A DNA stretch of 7,285 bases from positions 1-7,285 of the forward strand of contig CAMPNZ010000065.1 in NCBI GenBank assembly GCA_946892075.1, in the 5' to 3' direction. Shown here one piece after another: positions 6,201-7,285 of the stretch. How positions within the stretch are numbered: position 1 is the stretch's first letter; each line of letters begins with the position of its first letter. Below the pieces are notes generated by a model. It was not told the DNA's origin, did not search any database, and was given only the letters and a program-made list of their open reading frames with translations. Source of the DNA: an uncultured Coriobacteriales bacterium (lineage in GTDB: Bacteria; Actinomycetota; Coriobacteriia; Coriobacteriales; Eggerthellaceae). A program made the translations under genes and the position numbers.

Positions 6201-7285
6201 AGCAAAACATCGTCTTTGAGGCACAATATAAGAAGGTTCCTTACATCGTAACCAAGGTTACCGACGGAACGATACCCGAAGATTCAGTTGTTGTGTCCTT
6301 TAAGCCAGCGCCTGGGCGCAAATGGGCAGACGGCTCAACTGGACCTAAGGTGCTCTATATTAAGAAAGGCATGGACATTTCCCGCCTCGATAAAAATGGT
6401 GTGCCCATTAAAGATACTGACACTACCACACAATCTATCCTGCAAGTACTTGGATCGCAGCTTGCGGGTTATGAGAACGACTGGTCGAAGTCATCGATGG
6501 ACGGTATTACGCTCATCAAGAGCATGAAAGAGGGGGCTGGCGAAAACGGCTGGAAATCCAATAACGCCTTCCAAGAGTTTGTTGCGCATCAAAAGCCGCA
6601 CACCAAGCCCGAGACCATCGATGGATATCAGGCCATTATTCAAAACACAACGGTGCCATCGCCAAACGACTTCATTAAGAATGATAAGGATCTCAAAGAT
6701 CTGCTTATGAAGAATGGTGTTGTTGTACCTGGTAAAGAGAACATTGAGTCGTACAAGGTTGAATTTGTGGGTGAGGCGCCGAAGTCCAAGATTGCGGGCA
6801 CCTATCTGGTGCCGCTTAAGGTAACGATTAAGTACCGCGACATGGACAGTGAAGACGTATTTATGCTCAATTCGCAGCTTAAGGTTATATACAACGTGCT
6901 GTACGGAAAGAACAAGCCCACGCAAGACAAGCTGCCCATCGACTTTAAGGTGTTTGACGGACATTATCGCAAGCTTACCTTCATTACCGACGATAACGAA
7001 AAGCGCCAGCACAAGGGCACTATTATTGGCGAAACAAAGAATTTTGTGGACTACTATCTTGCCAATGACCAGGATCTGAAAGCCCGCGTGCCAAAGATTC
7101 TGAATCAAGACTATGTGGAAGATGGTTATCACTATAAGTTTGTTGGTTGGAAGTTGGTTCCTTCAGCAGATACGTCGGTAAAAGACGATAAGAACGAGCT
7201 TGGCGCGGGTGACATTAAGTTCGGTACGTCCGATGCTGACACGCTTGTGGTGTCAAAGACGGCAGGCGACCTTATCTACAAGGCT
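2..7285 (+). CDS. Giant repetitive InlB B-repeat surface protein, internal fragment open at both ends
   Basis: One uninterrupted frame of 2428 codons spans the window; codons start at positions 2, 5, 8 and so on. I checked the register line by line and found no stop or frame slip. The translation is rich in Lys, Asp, Thr, Tyr and Gly, has only three Cys codons (50, 830, 1484), and shows no membrane-length hydrophobic run. It repeatedly shows the InlB B-repeat signature: a GY-x-F-x-GW core followed 20-60 residues later by a strand ending in A-x-W, A-x-Y or A-x-F. MucBP-like and Rib-like beta modules are interspersed. In known families these modules form extended stalks of secreted, wall-anchored Gram-positive proteins, so a surface adhesin or stalk role is inferred. 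N-terminal signal peptide and C-terminal LPXTG or other anchor are not in the window. The start codon is upstream; no internal ATG is a credible start because the frame is continuous. Substrate or ligand unknown. Confidence 0.93.
221..901 (+). other. InlB-associated large module, block 1
   Basis: Residues 74-300. The block opens with YHINIWVQKADLP (221-259) and leads to the strand pair PDGTTVVNKVFNRRVYELIF (551-610). From memory, a Y-x-V-x-x-W-x-Q opening followed by D-G-S/T-T-V-V-N-x-x-(Y/F)-x-R-x-x-Y-x-L-x-F recurs in very large InlB-repeat proteins of gut and vaginal Gram-positives. A second half, YKVTYRFGQTI (725-757), FP (774 region), GLGW (833-844) and VFFIDTPPYRF (869-901), has the spacing of an InlB-like sheet with GLGW in place of GY-x-F-x-GW. 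Boundaries are approximate. No catalytic motif is visible; a structural or ligand-binding role is inferred. Confidence 0.5.
1214..1348 (+). other. Acidic, probably helical insert
   Basis: Forty-five residues starting DDAKQKQEKLEKYDYYDK and ending PDYDDEEFE contain about nineteen Asp or Glu. The first two thirds (AKQKQEKLEKYDYYDKIQDY, 1220-1279) are free of Pro and Gly and have heptad-like spacing of L, I and Y, so a helix is likely. The second third (NKDHNDEDLPDYDDEE, 1295-1342) is a nearly continuous acidic patch. The surrounding protein is predominantly beta-type, so this stands out. Function unknown; metal or cationic-ligand binding is conceivable but unsupported. Confidence 0.6.
1418..1453 (+). 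other. DxDxD loop resembling an EF-hand/thrombospondin-type calcium loop
   Basis: The twelve residues DSDHDPNVDKLD fit the EF-hand loop pattern: Asp at 1, 3 and 5, a hydrophobic residue at 8, Asp at 9 and Asp at 12. The usual Gly at 6 is Pro here. It follows the strand KFVYMW (1379-1396) and precedes a Gly-rich turn. Calcium loops of this type often stiffen linkers in surface proteins. A chance match in an Asp-rich region cannot be excluded, and no flanking helices are evident after it. Exact first codon: GAT at 1418. Confidence 0.3.
1508..1930 (+). other. InlB B-repeat-like module 2 with long C-terminal loop
   Basis: Residues 503-643. The opening strand is ASVNFAVDQV (1508-1537). The core is DYEFAGWSLDPAGTQ (1736-1780), a form very common in InlB B-repeats, and the closing strand is GGITLYASWK (1898-1927). 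Between core and closing strand is a helical-looking insert (AQELADLLKKSPEEIAKVLG, 1820-1879) where typical repeats have only a short segment; its length of about 20 residues and charge pattern suggest two short helices. Confidence 0.75.
1940..2215 (+). other. InlB B-repeat-like module 3
   Basis: Residues 647-738. The first strand is HTIDVDMARPD (1943-1975). Then come KVKHGEYAKTPSE (1999-2037), the lead-in FPKPSPRDGYIFNGW (2075-2119) and the closing strand LEDLKIKAQW (2186-2215). The order and spacing match the compact Listeria-Bacteroides repeat closely, making this one of the clearest modules in the window. It follows module 2 with about three linker codons. Confidence 0.78.
2228..2509 (+). 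other. MucBP-related beta module, divergent
   Basis: Residues 743-836. The pattern VEGTVSHIFLRPGY (2231-2272), then VVTLSNLRPRSSYAAEAAY (2348-2404), then a hydrophobic closing strand NHAEFIYTPY (2471-2500) resembles the Y-x-V-x-x-x...G-x-x-Y...F-x-Y outline of MucBP-type beta-grasp modules. The match is weak on its own; the directly following module is clearer. It may instead be an unrelated beta domain. No enzymatic motif. Confidence 0.3.
2513..2743 (+). other. MucBP-like module
   Basis: Residues 838-914. It starts YTVHYKDAAGNELATPEVF (2513-2569), the classic Y-x-V-x-Y-x-D-x-x-G-x-x-L opening of MucBP domains. It continues with YDVAHAKVIPGYRLPND (2588-2638), corresponding to the Y-x-x-x-x-x-x-I-x-GY-x-L segment, and ends in the strand YSVEFIYDD (2717-2743), equivalent to V-x-F-x-Y. 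MucBP domains occur in wall-anchored mucus-binding and stalk proteins of Gram-positives; binding to mucin is not shown by sequence and is not claimed here. Confidence 0.6.
2783..3136 (+). other. InlB B-repeat-like module 4
   Basis: Residues 928-1045. The first strand is YSRVQFDTQ (2792-2818). A long Gly/Thr/Asp loop follows (AGGDLSPYDGTVTGDTQ, 2873-2923), then LTFDIVKGTKAFEAP (2939-2983), the core KEGYTFTGW (3002-3028) and the closing strand YKVVYTAHF (3110-3136). The arrangement is the full-length form with the V-x-KG hairpin before the core. It directly abuts the first composite repeat unit at 3140. Confidence 0.75.
3140..4147 (+). repeat. Composite repeat unit 0, divergent copy (336 codons)
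   Basis: Residues 1047-1382. It aligns by eye, part for part, with the three units that follow. Part a runs about 3140-3442: APKGYYKVTYSADQNGRLS parallels VPPDSVVVSFKPAAGRAWK of unit 1, and GDFEF...YVKHFVMID parallels GDWTK...EFVAHQTQY. Part b runs about 3443-3721: LKDGESAKNLIKN parallels IQGTAAPAAIDFVKN, LAEYRF parallels ITAEYV, and TTPGEHKVFIEV is a Rib/Ig-like strand. Part c runs about 3722-4147: KKYTFKS parallels YTTITFVS, the core is GYHYVFRGWKKV (3968-4003) and the closing strand is AAYVAMYEK (4124-4150). It lacks the helix-like insert of part a and the Gln/Glu/Gly loop of part c found in units 1 and 2. Homology is an inference from collinear motifs. Confidence 0.62.
4337..4519 (+). other. 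Conserved helix-like insert of repeat part a (unit 1 copy)
   Basis: Sixty-one residues from QSILAWLGKQLYGY through TGDWTKSSMEGI, a Gly/Ala/His stretch, and NNAFQEFVAHQ. The matching copies are at 5378-5560 (unit 2) and 6431-6592 (unit 3, seven residues shorter after the Met-Lys/Gln stretch and three longer just upstream of QSIL). Position in the unit suggests that it replaces the GY-x-F-x-GW to A-x-W section of an InlB-type sheet: YTGDW corresponds to the core and EFVAHQ to the last strand. I do not recognise the sequence as a named domain. Confidence 0.5.
4529..4771 (+). other. Rib/alpha-like Ig-type module (part b, unit 1 copy)
   Basis: Eighty-one residues with the outline of a Rib domain: KTIIQGTAAPAAIDFVKN (4553-4606) resembles the G-T-x-P-x-x-x-D-x-I-x-N opening, followed by ITAEYVKAPSTDA (4649-4687), then TVPIKVTVKYKD (4700-4735), equivalent to the V-x-V-x-V-T-Y-x-D strand, and a closing strand THTREYNIT. 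Copies lie at about 3443-3721, 5570-5812 and 6602-6871. Unit 0 preserves TTPG before its strand and unit 3 has AGTYLVPLKVTIKYRD, both close to Rib consensus. Rib modules are wall-protein spacers in streptococci and relatives. No isopeptide-forming triad can be assigned by eye. Confidence 0.45.
4889..4969 (+). other. Polar Gln/Glu/Gly/Thr loop found only in central repeats (unit 1 copy)
   Basis: Twenty-seven residues, beginning DASGQETGQKEEPGQVSG and ending near EQSE, interrupt part c between the strand YTTITFVS and the strand YTITIPQV. The unit 2 copy is at 5930-6010 and starts DASGQETGKTEDPGQVSG. Units 0 and 3 have unrelated, differently composed sequence at this place. The composition (no aromatic residues, few hydrophobics) suggests a flexible exposed loop. 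Confidence 0.55.
5189..6232 (+). repeat. Composite repeat unit 2 (348 codons)
   Basis: Residues 1730-2077. Part a is 5189-5569, part b 5570-5812 and part c 5813-6232, with the core GYHYVFTGWKQV at 6095-6130. Long exact nucleotide matches to unit 1 include the roughly 45-base stretch around 5276-5322 (GRAWKDGKTGPKVLYIKK codons). Differences from unit 1 are spread out and mostly at third codon positions, so the protein sequence is held more tightly than the DNA. The region after the core Trp (QVVTPASGVTPVTIGAADRN) differs strongly from unit 1 (KVQSGAHAQDVLLNADQRT) and is one codon longer. The closing strand NIVFEAQYK runs into KVPYIVTK of unit 3. Confidence 0.9.
6233..7285 (+). repeat. Composite repeat unit 3, moderately divergent, cut by window end
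   Basis: Residues 2078-2428. It starts KVPYIVTKVTDGTIPEDS. Part a (6233-6601) keeps VVVSFKPAPGRKWADG, GPKVLYIKKGMDIS and NNAFQEFVAHQ. Part b (about 6602-6871) keeps DFIKN and LVPLKVTIKYRD but has a longer middle. Part c (from about 6872) has HYRKLTFIT, a different loop, the core GYHYKFVGWKLV (7124-7159) and a long Asp/Thr/Ser stretch before the closing strand LIYKA. By comparison with units 1 and 2, the next KVPY-type junction is expected about three codons beyond the window edge. Confidence 0.82.

Noticed and set aside
5717..6226. Minus-strand ORF of 169 codons overlapping unit 2, with a partner-like ORF at 4937-5182
   Set aside because: Both mirror part c of units 1 and 2. There is no ribosome binding site or independent signal, and the sense frame is continuous through both.
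6491..7132. Minus-strand ORF of 213 codons, the longest complete ORF (ATG to stop) apart from the main frame
   Set aside because: It runs in exact codon register opposite the main frame, so it stays open merely because TTA, CTA and TCA codons are rare in the sense strand. Its translation has no domain pattern, and the sense frame here is clear InlB/Rib-like repeat.
2..7285. DNA-level direct repeats as a CRISPR array or mobile element
   Set aside because: The repeats are about 1041 bases long, in frame and protein-coding, without spacers, inverted ends or transposase sequence.

Overview
The whole 7285-base window lies inside one plus-strand reading frame. The first full codon starts at 2 and the frame runs without a stop to 7285, giving 2428 codons open at both ends. 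It encodes the middle of a giant, modular, repetitive extracellular protein of the InlB B-repeat (Listeria-Bacteroides repeat) kind. Signal peptide, start codon, wall anchor and stop all lie outside. I see no promoter, ribosome binding site, terminator, RNA gene, mobile element or CRISPR array. Shorter ORFs in the other frames and on the minus strand are shadows of this frame.

Layout. Codons are numbered from the codon at position 2. Bases 2-1508 hold a truncated InlB-like module and two blocks of the large domain type that often accompanies InlB repeats; the second block carries an acidic insert and a calcium-loop-like motif. Bases 1508-2215 hold two more InlB-like modules (cores GYEFAGW-like and GYIFNGW). 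Bases 2228-2743 hold two MucBP-like beta modules. Bases 2783-3136 hold another InlB-like module (GYTFTGW). From 3140 to the end come four tandem copies of a composite unit of about 336 to 351 codons: a divergent first copy, two closely similar central copies, and a more divergent last copy that nearly reaches its expected end at the window edge.

Each composite unit has three parts: (a) an InlB-like sheet with an unusual helix-like insert (TGDW...NNAFQEFVAHQ), (b) a Rib/alpha-like Ig-type module, and (c) an InlB-like module built round GYHYxFxGW. A rigid stalk or adhesin exposed on the cell surface is the natural reading. No ligand can be named from the sequence.

Organism. Three lines counted by hand gave 81 G+C of 180 bases. 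Arginine is mostly CGC/CGT with few AGA/AGG, and ATA is uncommon. That argues against a low-GC clostridial host and suits a mid-GC Gram-positive bacterium such as a host-associated coriobacterium (Atopobium/Lancefieldella/Olsenella group). This placement is tentative.
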